Source: Paracoccaceae bacterium (lineage in GTDB: Bacteria > Pseudomonadota > Alphaproteobacteria > Rhodobacterales > Rhodobacteraceae). From it: a stretch of 64,000 nt of DNA. The notes beneath the pieces are model-generated. The model was not told the origin of the DNA. It made no database searches and saw only the letters and a list, made by a program, of their open reading frames with translations. This document shows, one piece after another, positions 9,774 through 20,635 of this stretch. The stretch lies in NCBI GenBank assembly GCA_027013095.1, contig JALUYI010000019.1:124001-188000 (forward strand). Direction: 5' to 3'. The stretch's first letter is position 1. Each line of letters starts with the position of its first letter. A program made the position numbers and the translations under genes.

Positions 9774-10715
9774 ATGCATTTCACGCTGAAACAATTGCGC
9801 TATGTCGAGGCCGCCGGACGCACCGGATCAATCACCAACGCGGCGGCGGAATTGAATATCTCGCAATCCTCGGTCACGGCGGCGATCGATTCAATCGAGG
9901 CGGTGCTGGGGTTTGATCTGTTCATGCGCACCCCGGCCAAGGGAATCTGCGAAACCCCTTCGGGGCGCGAAGTCCTGACGCTGATTTCTCGGTTTTTGGA
10001 CGAAGCACACCTGCTGGAAAGCGAACTTGCCGCGATCTCGGGCGATCCGGTGGGGACGCTGAGGTTGGCGTGTTATGCGACCACCGCACCGTTTGTGCTG
10101 CCGCCGCTGCTCAAGGAATTCGCGCGTCGCTATCCTGGTGTGCGCATCAAGGTGCAAGAAGGGGACATGTCCGCAATCCTCGGCCTGCTGGCAAACGGCG
10201 GCGCCGATCTGGCGCTGACCTATCGTCAATCGCTGGATGCGCATTTTGATTTCGTGCCGCTGTTTCGCGCCCGCCCCTATGCCGTTCTGCCGGCAGATCA
10301 TGCGTTGGCAAGAAACTCTGCGGTAAGTTTAAAGGCCCTCAGCCGCTTGCCGATGGTGATGCTTGATCTGCCCCTTGCAACCGAATATTACACCGACCTT
10401 TTTCACCAGTTCGCGCTGGAGCCGGAAGTTGCCCATTCCACCAAGACGGCAGAAATGGCGCGGGCGTTGGTGGCGGGCGGGTTCGGGTTTTCGATCCTGA
10501 ATATTTTCGATTTTGGCAATGTTGAATCAAAATCGGGTTTTGCCTCTCGCCCGATTTCCGATAATGTCCATGCGCCGTTTTTCGGCATCGCCCTGCCTGC
10601 GGGAACGCGACGGCCGGCGGTGGTGGACAGGTTCATTTCGATGGCCGACGAACTGGCCGCAAACGGGGCGTTTTCGGATCTGGTCCTGACGCCCGCCTCT
10701 GACACCGGCCCCTGA
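9774..10715 (+). CDS. LysR-family transcriptional regulator
   Basis: This 313-residue protein has the N-terminal winged helix-turn-helix of LysR regulators (FTLKQLRYVEAAGRTGSITN, then AAELNISQSSVTAAI) and a C-terminal substrate-binding-like effector domain. The start is the ATG at 9774, 5 nt after GAGGGGA; an in-frame ATG at 9744 would add 10 residues without a better binding site. It is divergent from the amidohydrolase gene, with 143 bp between them, and upstream of the peptide transporter. The usual LysR arrangement suggests it controls one or both, probably in response to a peptide or amide breakdown product. The effector is unknown. Confidence 0.92.
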   Translation: MHFTLKQLRYVEAAGRTGSITNAAAELNISQSSVTAAIDSIEAVLGFDLFMRTPAKGICETPSGREVLTLISRFLDEAHLLESELAAISGDPVGTLRLACYATTAPFVLPPLLKEFARRYPGVRIKVQEGDMSAILGLLANGGADLALTYRQSLDAHFDFVPLFRARPYAVLPADHALARNSAVSLKALSRLPMVMLDLPLATEYYTDLFHQFALEPEVAHSTKTAEMARALVAGGFGFSILNIFDFGNVESKSGFASRPISDNVHAPFFGIALPAGTRRPAVVDRFISMADELAANGAFSDLVLTPASDTGP

Positions 10716-10860
10716 GGGGATTGGCAGGGAGCCGCGCCAAAGGCCCAAAAACCTGTGGAAGTCGCCCTAAAAAACCTATTTTCCCAAGGGACGCCCTGTT
10801 GCTAGCCTGATCAGAGAGACGTCCGCCTGCCAGCGGACACTTGAACCAGGGAGAGAGACA

Positions 10861-12444
10861 TGACCATAACCAGACGCGACCTGATCGGAACGGCGGCGGC
10901 GGTAACCGCCGCGTCGGCCATCGGGACACAACCGGTTTTCGCGCAAAAAAAGGGCGGCACATTGGTGATCGCCTCAAGTCAGGTGCCACGCCATTTGAAC
11001 CCTGCGGTCCAGTCGGGGATCGCCACCGGCGTTCCCGGAACACAGATTTTTTGCATCCCCCCTCAAGTTTGACGCCGACTGGAATCCGCAGCCCTATCTC
11101 GCCGAAAGCTGGAGCGTGGCAGACGATGGCCTGTCGGTCACACTGAACCTTGTCAAAAATGCGAAATTCCATGATGGCAAGCCGGTAACATCGGCGGATG
11201 TGGAATTCTCGATCATGACGATCAAGGCAAACCACCCGTTCAAATCAATGTTTGCGCCGGTTGACTCGGTTGCGACGCCGGATGCCCATACCGCAGTGAT
11301 CAACCTTAGCAAGCCGCATCCGGCGCTGTTGCTGGCGCTATCTTCGGCGCTTTGCGTGATTATTCCCAAGCATGTTTATGGCGATGGCCAGAACATCAAG
11401 ACGCATCCGGCCAACTCAAAACCGGTCGGCTCGGGTCCGTTCCAGCTTGTCGAGTTCAAACCGGGTGAGCAGATTCGCCTGAAACGGTTTGACGATTTCT
11501 TTATTCCCGGGCGGCCCTATCTTGACGAGATCGTAATCCGCATCATCCGCGACCCCTCGGCCTTTGTGATCGCAATGGAGAATGGCGATGCCGACATGGC
11601 CCCTTATCTGGCCTCGAGCCAGCAGATCAAGCGGCTGAAAAAGGTCGCGCATCTGGATATTACCGACAAGGGATATGCCGCGATCGGGCCGATCAACTGG
11701 CTGGCCTTCAACACCGCCAAGGCGCCGCTTGACGACAAGCGGGTGCGGCAGGCGATCGGCTATGCGACGGACCGGAATTTTATCACCAAGGCCCTGATGC
11801 GCGGCTTTGCCAAACCCCAGCGCAGCCCGATTATCGAAAGCAGCCCGTTCTTCAACCCCAAGATCCCGCCCTATGATCTGGATCTGGCCAAGGCCAATGC
11901 CCTGCTTGAGGATGCAGGCCATAAAAAGGGCAGCGACGGCATGCGCTTTACCCTGACTTGCGACTATATCCCCGGCCCCGCCGAACAGCAGAAATCGGTG
12001 GCCGAATATCTGAAATCGCAACTAAAGAAAATCGGCATCAAGGTTGATGTGCGTGCCGCGCCTGATTTCCCGACCTGGGCCAAGCGCGTTGCCGGACATG
12101 ATTTTGATATGACAATGGATGTGGTGTTCAACTGGGGGGACCCGGTGATCGGGGTGCATCGGACCTATCTGTCCAACAACATCATCAAAGGGGTGATCTG
12201 GTCAAATACCCAGTCTTATTCCAACCCCGAGGTGGACAAACTGTTGAACGCCGCGGCCTCGGAACAGGATGTCGTCAAGCGCAAGGCCCTTTATGACCAG
12301 TTCCAGATGATCGTCGGCGATGACCTGCCGATTTACTGGATCAACGCCCTGCCCTATCACACCGCCTATGACAAACGGATCCAGAATCCGCCAATGTCGA
12401 TCTGGGGGGCGATGCAGTCTATGGATGATATATCAATGGCCTAA
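10861..12444 (+). pseudogene. Peptide/nickel-type ABC transporter substrate-binding protein, frameshifted
   Basis: This is a family 5 extracellular solute-binding protein for peptides. The first 70 codons (10861-11073) encode a twin-arginine-like signal (TRRDLIG) and the family N-terminus, ending PGTQIF, after which the frame runs into a stop. The rest of the protein is intact in the next frame to 12444. Removing one T from the T6 run at 11047-11052 (or one C from the C6 run at 11057-11062) restores a continuous protein of about 527 residues reading through FASPLKFDADWNPQPYLAES. The four transporter genes downstream are intact, so this is either a recent mutation, a phase-variable homopolymer or a sequencing error. 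Confidence 0.88.
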
Positions 12445-12501
12445 GGCCAGAGGGCGGGCCGGTGCAATATCCGGCCTGCCTTTGCAGTGATCGGGGGGGA
12501 C

Positions 12502-13491
12502 ATGCAGACTCTGGGCTATATTCTGCGACGCCTGATTTACGGTGTTATCCTGATGTTTTTCGTCGTGGTGCTGAATTTCATCCTGATCCGCCTTGCACCG
12601 GGCGATCCGGCCGAGGTGATTGCCGGTGACATGGGCGGTATCACCAAGGAATTGTTGGCCGAGATCCGCGCCCAATACGGGCTGGACCAGCCAATGACAA
12701 CGCAGTTGTGGATTTACCTCCACCAGATCGCCACCGGCAATCTGGGGGTGTCCTATTATTTTGACCAGCCGGTTTCAAAACTGATCGGCAGTCGCGTCGG
12801 GGCGACCATCCTGCTGGTGCTTGCCGCGCAAGTGCTGTCGATCTTGCTTGGCGTGGTCATGGGGGTGTTTTCCGCCCGCAAACCCAATGGTCCGGTCTCG
12901 GCCATCGTGTCGGTTATTTCGACCGTCGGCTATGCGCTGCCGGTGTTCTGGACGGGCATTATGCTGATTATCCTCTTTGCCTCATGGATTCCGGTTTTTC
13001 CGGTCGAGGGGATGGTTTCGGCGCGCCATGCGGCGACAGGGTGGCTGTCTTATGGCTGGGATGTCGCGCGCCACCTGTTCTTGCCCGCCTTTACCTTGGC
13101 GATCATTTTTCTGGCGCAATATGCGCGGCTTAGCCGGGCGTCGATGATTGACGTGCTGGGGGCGGATTATGTGCGCACCGCGCGCGCCAAGGGCGTGCCG
13201 GAAATGCGGGTGATATTCAAGCACGCCTTGCGAAACGCGATATTGCCGATCCTGACGGTCGCGGGCCTGCAATTTGGCAACCTGATTTCCGGCGCCTTGC
13301 TGGTTGAAACGGTGTTCAACTGGCCGGGCATGGGAACGCTGGCGTTTGATTCGATCCTCAGACGCGATTACCCGACCGTCCTTGGCATCCTGATTATCGG
13401 CTCGGCGATGGTGGTGGTTGCCAATATCGTGACCGACCTTGGCTATCGCCTTGCCGATCCGCGCATTCGCACAACCGGAGGCCGCAGATGA
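12502..13491 (+). CDS. Peptide ABC transporter inner-membrane permease (DppB/OppB type)
   Basis: This 329-residue integral membrane protein has about six helices and the BPD_transp_1 fold. It shows the EAA-type loop near RTARAKGVPEMRVIFKHALR, which couples to the ATPases, and the typical N-terminal signature LGYILRRLIYGV followed by LAPGDPAEV. The start is the ATG at 12502, with a G-rich binding site 2 nt upstream; a GTG at 12487 is an alternative. Its stop overlaps the next permease start by 4 nt (ATGA), indicating translational coupling. It pairs with the DppC-type permease to form the channel fed by the frameshifted binding protein. Confidence 0.93.
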   Translation: MQTLGYILRRLIYGVILMFFVVVLNFILIRLAPGDPAEVIAGDMGGITKELLAEIRAQYGLDQPMTTQLWIYLHQIATGNLGVSYYFDQPVSKLIGSRVGATILLVLAAQVLSILLGVVMGVFSARKPNGPVSAIVSVISTVGYALPVFWTGIMLIILFASWIPVFPVEGMVSARHAATGWLSYGWDVARHLFLPAFTLAIIFLAQYARLSRASMIDVLGADYVRTARAKGVPEMRVIFKHALRNAILPILTVAGLQFGNLISGALLVETVFNWPGMGTLAFDSILRRDYPTVLGILIIGSAMVVVANIVTDLGYRLADPRIRTTGGRR

Positions 13492-14378
13492 GCGCCACGC
13501 AACATTCCACACCCGCGCCCGATGCGCCGGTGGTTGAGGCCGTCTCGCCCCTGTCCGAGGCATTTCGGATGTTTCGCCGCAACCGCCCGGCAATGGCCGG
13601 AACGGTGGTTTTCCTGATCCTGCTGGCGATTGTGATTTACGGCGCGCTTTACGGTGGCGACCCGTTTGAGATCGTCTGGGCGCCGCAAACCCCGCCCGGC
13701 GAGGACGGCTTTGTCTTTGGCACCGATTATCTGGGGCGCAACCTGTTGACCGGCCTGTTGACAGGCGGCGCGCCGACAATGGTGGTCGGGGCCTCGGCCG
13801 CGGCCCTTTCGATTGTTATCGGCATCACGATTGGCGCCTTCGCGGGATATTTCGGCGGCTGGGTGGATACCCTTTTGATGCGCGTCACCGAATTTTTTCA
13901 GGTCTTGCCGGCGCTGTTGTTTGCGATGGTGCTGGTGACGCTGTTTTCGCCGTCGCTGCTCACCAGCTCGTTTGCCATCGGGATCGTGATGTGGCCCCAG
14001 ACCGCACGCCTGACGCGGGCCGAATTCCTGAAAATCCGCGAACTGGAATATGTCACCGCGGCGCGCGCAATCGGGGCGCGGGACCGGCGGATCATGTGGC
14101 GGGTGATCCTGCCAAATGCCTTGCCGCCCCTGATCGTGTCGGCGACCCTTACGGTCGGGGTTGCGATCCTGTTTGAGGCAGGTCTCTCGTTTCTTGGCCT
14201 TGGTGATCCCAACACCATGTCCTGGGGGATGATGATCGGGGCCAATCGGGAATATATCCTTGATGCGTGGTGGCCGGTGACCTTCCCCGGCATCGCGATA
14301 TTCCTGACGGTGTTTTCCGTCAGCCTGATCGGCGACGGGCTGAACGATGCCTTCAACCCCAAAATGAGGGAGCGCTGA
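13488..14378 (+). CDS. Peptide ABC transporter inner-membrane permease (DppC/OppC type)
   Basis: This 296-residue permease is the partner of the upstream DppB-type protein. It has an N-terminal cytoplasmic arm (FRMFRRNRPAMAG), about six membrane helices, the family signature FGTDYLGRNLLTGLLTGG, and an EAA loop (VTAARAIGARDRRIMWRVIL). The start codon overlaps the preceding stop codon in ATGA. The next gene starts 3 bp after its stop, in the same tightly packed operon. Confidence 0.93.
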   Translation: MSATQHSTPAPDAPVVEAVSPLSEAFRMFRRNRPAMAGTVVFLILLAIVIYGALYGGDPFEIVWAPQTPPGEDGFVFGTDYLGRNLLTGLLTGGAPTMVVGASAAALSIVIGITIGAFAGYFGGWVDTLLMRVTEFFQVLPALLFAMVLVTLFSPSLLTSSFAIGIVMWPQTARLTRAEFLKIRELEYVTAARAIGARDRRIMWRVILPNALPPLIVSATLTVGVAILFEAGLSFLGLGDPNTMSWGMMIGANREYILDAWWPVTFPGIAIFLTVFSVSLIGDGLNDAFNPKMRER

Positions 14379-14380
14379 GC

Positions 14381-15385
14381 ATGGCAGCCCTGCTGGAGGT
14401 CACCGACCTCAAGGTGGAATTTTCGACCCGCTACGGCGATGTCACGGCCCTTGACGGGGTGTCGTTTTCCCTTGACGAGGGCGAGACCCTGGGCGTCGTC
14501 GGGGAAAGCGGCTGTGGCAAGTCGATCACCGCGCTGGCGGTGATGGGGCTGATCCCCGCGCCGCCCGGTCGCATCAGCGCAGGCTCGATCCGGTTTCAGG
14601 GAGAGGAGCTGGTCGGCGCCCGCGAGGGCCGTCTGCGCCGTCTGCGTGGCCGCGATATCGGGATGATTTTTCAAGAGCCGATGACCTCGCTCAATCCGGT
14701 ATTCCGGGTTGGCGACCAGATCGCCGAGGCAATCCTGTTGCATCAGGATGTAAGCCGCACCGAGGCCGCCAAGCGCGCGATCGAGCTGATGAAAACCGTC
14801 GGCATCCCGGAACCGGCAAGTCGGGCGCGCGCCTATCCGCATGAATTGTCAGGCGGAATGCGCCAGCGGGTGATGATCGCAATGGCGATATCGTGCCGCC
14901 CGAAGGTATTGATCGCGGATGAGCCGACGACCGCGCTGGATGTCACCGTGCAGGCGCAGATTTTCGATCTGATGCGCCAGATTCAAGAGGATTACGGCGT
15001 TGCGATTATTATGATAACCCACGACATGGGCGCGATTGCCGAAATGGCCGACCGTGTGGCGGTAATGTATGCCGGACGGATGATCGAAGAGGGGCGCGCC
15101 GATGCGATCCTTGATCATGCGGGGCATCCTTATACCCAAGGGCTGATTGCGTGTATTCCCGCCCTTGACCCCGAGGTTGCCGCCGCCGATCGCCCGCCGC
15201 CACTGGCGGAAATTCCCGGCATCGTGCCGCCGCTGCATTTGTTGGGCAAAGGCTGTGCTTTTGCGGCCCGTTGCGATCGGGCATTTGCGGCCTGCACGGA
15301 CATGCCGGCGTTAAAAGGCGGCCCTCATGCGGTGGCGTGCCATGCACATGAACCACAACAACAACCGACGGCGGGCGGCGCATGA
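14381..15385 (+). CDS. Peptide ABC transporter ATP-binding protein (DppD/OppD type)
   Basis: This 334-residue ATPase energises peptide import. It shows Walker A GESGCGKS, the ABC signature LSGGMRQR, Walker [13 protein letters not shown] and the switch His in ITHDMG. The C-terminal oligopeptide-transporter extension carries the cysteine-containing [17 protein letters not shown] segment, which in DppD/OppF-type proteins can bind an iron-sulfur cluster. The start is the ATG at 14381, after TGAGGGAGCG. Its stop overlaps the next gene start by 4 nt (ATGA). Confidence 0.94.
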   Translation: MAALLEVTDLKVEFSTRYGDVTALDGVSFSLDEGETLGVVGESGCGKSITALAVMGLIPAPPGRISAGSIRFQGEELVGAREGRLRRLRGRDIGMIFQEPMTSLNPVFRVGDQIAEAILLHQDVSRTEAAKRAIELMKTVGIPEPASRARAYPHELSGGMRQRVMIAMAISCRPKVLIADEPTTALDVTVQAQIFDLMRQIQEDYGVAIIMITHDMGAIAEMADRVAVMYAGRMIEEGRADAILDHAGHPYTQGLIACIPALDPEVAAADRPPPLAEIPGIVPPLHLLGKGCAFAARCDRAFAACTDMPALKGGPHAVACHAHEPQQQPTAGGA

Positions 15386-16356
15386 CGGACACATTGCTTG
15401 ACGTGCGGGGGCTTTCGGTCCGGTTTGCCATGCCGCGAGCGCGCCCGTTTGCGCCACGGCGCTATTTGCATGCGGTGCGCGAGGTGTCGTTCAGTCTGCG
15501 GCGCGGGCGCACCCTCGGGCTGGTGGGGGAAAGTGGCTCGGGCAAGACCACGACCGCGATGGCGGCGATCAGGCTGGTTTCGCCGTGGCAGGGATCGGTT
15601 TTATTTGAGGGGCAGGATCTGTTGCGCCTCACGCCCGAGCAGATGCGCCTTCAGCGCCGCAACCTTCAGGTCATTTTTCAGGACCCCTATTCGGCCCTGA
15701 ACCCGCGTGATCGGGTCGGCGCAATCGTGCGTGAGCCGCTTGATTTATTAGAGATCGGCACCCCTGACAGCCGCACCGAGCGGGTGGCCGAGCTGTTTTC
15801 CCTCGTCGGGCTGAGGGCGGACCAGATGGCGCTGTTTCCGCATCAGTTCTCGGGCGGGCAGCGGCAGCGGATCTCGATTGCCCGCGCCCTTGCAACCAAC
15901 CCCGGCCTGATTGTGTGTGATGAGCCGGTCTCGGCACTGGATGTGGCCATTCAGGCGCAAATCCTGAACCTGTTGCGCCGCTTGCAAGACGAGTTGGGCC
16001 TGTCCTATCTGTTCATCAGCCATGATCTGGGGGTGGTGCAATTTCTGTGTGACGATGTTGCGGTGATGTATCTGGGCCAGATCGTCGAATATGCCAGCCG
16101 CCAGAGCCTTTTTGCAACACCGCGCCATCCCTATACGCGCGCCCTGCTTGACAGCGCGCCCTCGCTTGAGCGGCGTAAATCCGCAGGCTATCGCCGCGAG
16201 GCGGTGGTCAGTGGCGATCCCCCAAGCCCCGTCAACATTCCGCCGGGCTGTGCCTTTGCGGGGCGATGCCCCAAGGCGGCGGCGCTCTGCCGGCAAACCG
16301 CGCCCATCTTGCAAGGCCCGCAAGGTCAGGCGGTGGCCTGCCACTTTCCCGCCTGA
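15382..16356 (+). CDS. Peptide ABC transporter ATP-binding protein (DppF/OppF type)
   Basis: This 324-residue second ATPase of the importer has Walker A GESGSGKTTT, signature FSGGQRQRISIARAL, Walker B LIVCDEPVSALD and the switch His in ISHDLG. The C-terminus has the family motif PPGCAFAGRCPKAAALC, with conserved cysteines. It overlaps the preceding ATPase gene by 4 nt. It is the last gene of the transporter operon; the following 137 bp hold the nos promoter region. Confidence 0.94.
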   Translation: MTDTLLDVRGLSVRFAMPRARPFAPRRYLHAVREVSFSLRRGRTLGLVGESGSGKTTTAMAAIRLVSPWQGSVLFEGQDLLRLTPEQMRLQRRNLQVIFQDPYSALNPRDRVGAIVREPLDLLEIGTPDSRTERVAELFSLVGLRADQMALFPHQFSGGQRQRISIARALATNPGLIVCDEPVSALDVAIQAQILNLLRRLQDELGLSYLFISHDLGVVQFLCDDVAVMYLGQIVEYASRQSLFATPRHPYTRALLDSAPSLERRKSAGYRREAVVSGDPPSPVNIPPGCAFAGRCPKAAALCRQTAPILQGPQGQAVACHFPA

Positions 16357-16428
16357 TCCACGGTAAACGTCAACAGGCCCCGGTTACTTTCCAATCCGCT
16401 GCGACAAAATCGCACTTCTCTCTGCGAC

Positions 16429-16442
16429 TTGACCATCGTCAA
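16429..16442 (+). promoter_or_regulatory. FNR/NNR-type regulator box upstream of nosR
   Basis: The 14-mer is TTGAC-CATC-GTCAA, a perfect inverted repeat of the Crp/Fnr superfamily type used by FNR, DNR and NNR regulators. Its centre is 16435.5. A -10-like TTATAG at 16463-16468 would place transcription start near 16475-16477, about 41 bp from the box centre, which is the class II activating position. This predicts induction of the nos cluster at low oxygen and/or with nitric oxide, as known for nos operons. Confidence 0.82.
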
Positions 16443-16493
16443 GGCCCGCACTGTGGGCAGAGTTATAGCTGAGGCGAGTATATCGAGGAAAAC

Positions 16494-18713
16494 ATGCGCC
16501 GAATTCTGAAAACCCTCCCCATCATCTTCGCCTTTTTCCTTTATTATCCCCTTGCCACGATGGAGTTGGCGGCAAAAACCCCGACCGGATCGGTCCTTTC
16601 CCGTTATCTCGTGAAAGTGCGGGCGGCGGACGTTTTCCCGGGCGCGGAGGCATTTGGAAAGATTCGCACCGACCTTCCTGTCGTTCCCATCCTCAAGGGT
16701 GGAAAGACTGTCGGCTGGGCCTTTGCCACCTCCGATTTCGTCGGCACCATCGGTTATTCGGGCAAACCGATTCATATCATCGTCGGGGTGTCCACCGATG
16801 CCGTCGTGACCGGCGCCAGGCTGGTCAAGCATTCCGAGCCGATCGTGCTGGTCGGCATCCCGGAGTCCAGGATCAGGCGACTGATCCACAGCTATGCGGG
16901 CACCGATCTCAAGGCCGAAGTCAAGGCGAAGGGCGCGTCGCACAAGCTGGATATCGTGTCGGGGGCGACGGTGACGGTGATGATCATCGACGACACCATC
17001 CTGCGCGCCAGCATCAAGGTTTCGCGCGCTCTCGGGCTGGGCGGAATGCACGGCGCCGATCGGGGTGCGGGGCCGAAATTCACCATCAGCCAGAAAGCGG
17101 GCCCGGCCCGGGGCTGGCAGGACCTGCTCGGCGAGGGCGCCATTCGGCGGATCACCCTCGATGTCGGCCAGATCAACGACGCCTTTGCGCGCAGCGGCAA
17201 CAAGAAGGCTGCCGCCCGGCCCGAAAAGGGCGATCCCAACGACACCTATCTTGACGTTGCCGTGGCGCTGGTCAGCGTGCCCGAAATCGGGCGCAGCCTG
17301 CTGGGGGACGGAGAATACAAGAACCTCAAAGCCTGGTTGAAACCGGGCGAACAGGCCATTCTGGTGGTCGGGCGCGGGCGCTATTCGTTCAAGGGCACGG
17401 GCTATGTGCGCGGCGGCATCTTCGACCGCATCACCGTGACCCAGGGCGACCGCACGGTGCGTTTCCACGACCGCGACCACCGCCGTCTTGGCCGTATCGC
17501 GGCCCCCGATGCCCCCGCGTTTTCCGAAACCGACCTGTTCAAGATACCGGCGGATGCGGAATTCGACCCGACCGCGCCCTGGTCGTTCAACCTGCTTGTC
17601 CATCGTGCCATCGGGCCGATAAAGAAGGCCTTTCTGACCTATCACCTCGGCTATCGCCTGCCGGACAAGTATCTTGTTCCGGTGGTGCGCCAGGCCGCCC
17701 CCGCCCGGGCGATGTCGCCCGACGAAAAGGAAGCCGCCGCCAAGACCGCCCTGTGGCAGAAGATCTGGCTGACCCGCAAATACGAGATCGCCGGTCTGCT
17801 GGCCATGCTGCTGGTGCTGACGGGGGTGTTCTTTTTCCAGAAACAGGCCACCCGCAACGCCCGCGTCTTTTTCTGGTTCCGCATGGCCTATCTGACGGTC
17901 ACGCTGGTCTTCCTCGGCTGGTACGCCAATGCCCAGCTGTCGGTCGTCAACCTGATGGCGCTGGCCGGCAGCCTGCGCACGGGGTTCACCTGGGATGCGT
18001 TCCTTCTGGACCCGATGATCTTCATCCTGTGGTCGTCGGTCGCGGTGGCGCTGATGTTCTGGGGCCGCGGCGCCTATTGCGGATGGCTGTGCCCCTTTGG
18101 TGCCCTGCAGGAGCTGACCAACAGGATCGCGCGCGCCCTGCATGTGCCGCAGGTCCGCCTGCCCTGGGGCCTGCACGAGCGGCTGTGGCCGTTCAAGTAC
18201 CTGATCTTCCTGGTGCTGTTCGGCATCTCGCTGGCCTCGATTCCGCTGGCCGAGCATTACGCCGAGGTCGAGCCTTTCAAAACCGCGATTATCCTGAAAT
18301 TCGCCCGTGGCTGGCCCTATGTCGCCTATGTTCTGGTGCTGCTGTTTGCCGGCCTGTTCATCGAACGTTTCTATTGCCGCTATCTGTGTCCGCTCGGCGG
18401 CGCGCTGGCGATCCCGGCCAGGATGCGCATGTTCCAGTGGCTGAAACGCTATCGCGAATGCGGCAACCCCTGTCAGACCTGTTCCAACGAATGTCCGGTG
18501 GATTCGATCCATCCCACCGGCGAGATCAACCCGAACGAATGTATCAACTGCCTGCATTGCCAGGTTCTGTATCAGAGCGACACGAAATGTCCTGTCGTCA
18601 TCAAGCAACTGAAACGCCGTGCAAAGGATCGCGCGGCCATCGAAGCCAGCCGGGCCGCAATGGAGCGCCGTCTGGCTGATCAATCCGGGAAAAAGGAGAC
18701 CCGAAATGTCTGA
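16494..18713 (+). CDS. nosR: NosR, membrane flavo/iron-sulfur protein of N2O respiration
   Basis: This 739-residue protein is needed for nosZ expression and for electron supply to N2O reductase. After an N-terminal signal/anchor comes a periplasmic FMN-binding domain with the SGATVT motif (about residue 158), where the threonine is the expected covalent flavin site. Several membrane helices follow, with cytoplasmic CxxxCP motifs (YCGWLCPFG at about 527; [10 protein letters not shown] at about 627). The C-terminus has two 4Fe-4S motifs ([13 protein letters not shown] at about 656; CINCLHC plus CP at about 683). GAGG lies shortly before the ATG. A Crp/Fnr box stands 51 bp upstream. It overlaps nosZ by 8 nt. 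Confidence 0.97.
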   Translation: MRRILKTLPIIFAFFLYYPLATMELAAKTPTGSVLSRYLVKVRAADVFPGAEAFGKIRTDLPVVPILKGGKTVGWAFATSDFVGTIGYSGKPIHIIVGVSTDAVVTGARLVKHSEPIVLVGIPESRIRRLIHSYAGTDLKAEVKAKGASHKLDIVSGATVTVMIIDDTILRASIKVSRALGLGGMHGADRGAGPKFTISQKAGPARGWQDLLGEGAIRRITLDVGQINDAFARSGNKKAAARPEKGDPNDTYLDVAVALVSVPEIGRSLLGDGEYKNLKAWLKPGEQAILVVGRGRYSFKGTGYVRGGIFDRITVTQGDRTVRFHDRDHRRLGRIAAPDAPAFSETDLFKIPADAEFDPTAPWSFNLLVHRAIGPIKKAFLTYHLGYRLPDKYLVPVVRQAAPARAMSPDEKEAAAKTALWQKIWLTRKYEIAGLLAMLLVLTGVFFFQKQATRNARVFFWFRMAYLTVTLVFLGWYANAQLSVVNLMALAGSLRTGFTWDAFLLDPMIFILWSSVAVALMFWGRGAYCGWLCPFGALQELTNRIARALHVPQVRLPWGLHERLWPFKYLIFLVLFGISLASIPLAEHYAEVEPFKTAIILKFARGWPYVAYVLVLLFAGLFIERFYCRYLCPLGGALAIPARMRMFQWLKRYRECGNPCQTCSNECPVDSIHPTGEINPNECINCLHCQVLYQSDTKCPVVIKQLKRRAKDRAAIEASRAAMERRLADQSGKKETRNV

Positions 18714-20613
18714 CAAGGATGACAAAATCAAAGTGACCCGCCGCGGATTGCTGGGAGCGACCGCAACCGGGGCATTGGTGGCGACAACTCCGGCCGCATG
18801 GCTTGCCGCTGCCAACAAGGCGCGCGCCGAGGCCAAGAGCAAGATCTATGTCAAACCCGGCGAGCTGGATGAATATTACGGCTTCTGGTCGGGCGGCCAG
18901 TCGGGCGAGGTGCGCATCATCGGTTTCCCGTCGATGCGCGAGCTGATGCGCATTCCGGTGTTCAACCGCGACAGCGCCACCGGCTGGGGCATCACCAATG
19001 AAAGCCTCAAGATCCTCACCGAAGGTCTGCTGCCCCAGAGCAAGGAGTTTCTCGCCAAGCGCGGCAAGGTGGTTTACGACAACGGCGACCTGCACCACCC
19101 GCATATGTCGTTCACCAACGGCACCTATGACGGGCGCTACCTGTTTGCCAATGACAAGGCCAACACCCGCGTTGCCCGGATCCGTTGCGACGTGATGAAG
19201 GTGGACAAGATCATCCAGGTCCCCAACACGCAGGATATCCACGGTATGCGGCCGCAGAAATATCCACGCACGGGATACATCTTTGCCAATGGCGAGCACG
19301 AGAGCCCGCTCGTCAATGACGGCAAGATTCTGGATGAACCCGACAAGTATGTGAACATCTTTACCGCCATCGACGGCGACAAGATGGAGGTCGCCTGGCA
19401 GGTTATCGTCAGCGGCAACCTCGACAACTGCGATGCCGACTATCAGGGCAAATACGCCTTTGCATCGAGCTACAACTCGGAAATGGGCATGAACCTGGCC
19501 GAAATGACCGCCGCCGATATGGATCACGTCGTGGTGTTCAACATCGCCGAGATCGAAAAGGGCGTGAAGGCTGGTGACTATCAGATGCTGAACGGCGTGC
19601 CGGTTCTGGACGGGCGCAAGGGGCGCAACAAGAACTATACCCGTTACATCCCGATCCCCAACAACCCGCATGGCGTCAACGTCGCCCCTGACAAGCGCCA
19701 CGTTTGCATCGCTGGCAAGCTGTCGCCGACGGTTTCGGTGATCGACGTGACCAAGGTGGATGCGCTGTTCAAAAAGAATGCCGATCCGCGTTCCTGCGTG
19801 GTGGCCGAACCGGAACTGGGCCTTGGCCCGCTTCACACCGCCTTCGACGGCAAGGGCAACGCCTATACCACGTTGTTCCTCGACAGTCAGGTTGTCAAAT
19901 GGAACATCGACAAGGCGATCCGCGCCTATAATGGCGAGGATGTCGATCCGATTCTGGCCAAGATCGACGTGATGTACCAGCCGGGTCACAACCACTCGTC
20001 CATGGGCGAAACCCTTGAGGCCGACGGCAAATGGCTGGTGTCGCTCAACAAGTTCTCGAAGGACCGGTTCATCAACTGTGGCCCGCTGAAACCCGAGAAC
20101 GACCAGTTGATCGACCTGTCCGTATCAGATGACCAGCTGAAGGTTGTCCATGATGGTCCCAACTTTGCCGAACCTCACGATGCCATCATCGTGCGGGCCG
20201 ACATCGTCAATCCGAAAAGCCTGTGGACCCGCGACGACAAGATGTTCGCCGATGCCGTCGCCCAGGCGAAAAAGGACGGCGTGGTTCTGGAAGAGGACAA
20301 CAAGGTCATCCGCGACGGCAACAAGGTGCGTGTCTACATGACTTCGCAGGCCCCGGTTTTCGGGCTTGAGAAATTCGAGGTCAACCAGGGCGACGAAGTG
20401 ACCGTCTATGTCACCAATATCGACGATGTCGATGACGTCACCCACGGGTTTACCCTGTCGAACCACTCGATCGCGATGGAGATCTCGCCGCAGGAAACCT
20501 CGTCGGTGACCTTCACCGCCGATCTGCCCGGTGTCCACTGGTATTATTGCCAGTGGTTCTGCCACGCGTTGCACATGGAGATGCGCGGCCGGATGCTGGT
20601 CAGGCCGGCCTGA
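18706..20613 (+). CDS. nosZ: Nitrous oxide reductase NosZ (clade I, Tat-exported)
   Basis: This 635-residue periplasmic copper enzyme reduces N2O to N2. The N-terminus carries a twin-arginine signal ([13 protein letters not shown]), the mark of clade I. The beta-propeller domain contains histidine motifs expected to bind the CuZ cluster ([21 protein letters not shown]). The C-terminal cupredoxin domain has the CuA motif [12 protein letters not shown] (near residue 614). The start is the ATG at 18706, preceded by AAAAGGAG; it overlaps the end of nosR. Length and motifs look fully intact. Maturation genes nosDFYLX follow in the same direction. Confidence 0.98.
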   Translation: MSDKDDKIKVTRRGLLGATATGALVATTPAAWLAAANKARAEAKSKIYVKPGELDEYYGFWSGGQSGEVRIIGFPSMRELMRIPVFNRDSATGWGITNESLKILTEGLLPQSKEFLAKRGKVVYDNGDLHHPHMSFTNGTYDGRYLFANDKANTRVARIRCDVMKVDKIIQVPNTQDIHGMRPQKYPRTGYIFANGEHESPLVNDGKILDEPDKYVNIFTAIDGDKMEVAWQVIVSGNLDNCDADYQGKYAFASSYNSEMGMNLAEMTAADMDHVVVFNIAEIEKGVKAGDYQMLNGVPVLDGRKGRNKNYTRYIPIPNNPHGVNVAPDKRHVCIAGKLSPTVSVIDVTKVDALFKKNADPRSCVVAEPELGLGPLHTAFDGKGNAYTTLFLDSQVVKWNIDKAIRAYNGEDVDPILAKIDVMYQPGHNHSSMGETLEADGKWLVSLNKFSKDRFINCGPLKPENDQLIDLSVSDDQLKVVHDGPNFAEPHDAIIVRADIVNPKSLWTRDDKMFADAVAQAKKDGVVLEEDNKVIRDGNKVRVYMTSQAPVFGLEKFEVNQGDEVTVYVTNIDDVDDVTHGFTLSNHSIAMEISPQETSSVTFTADLPGVHWYYCQWFCHALHMEMRGRMLVRPA

Positions 20614-20635
20614 TCGGATGAAGGAGAACGTCTCG

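Noticed and set aside
16326-18842. 838-codon open frame on the minus strand opposite nosR
   Set aside because: It is antisense to an intact nosR with all its motifs. Its composition is typical of the complement of GC-rich codons, and it has no recognisable domain.
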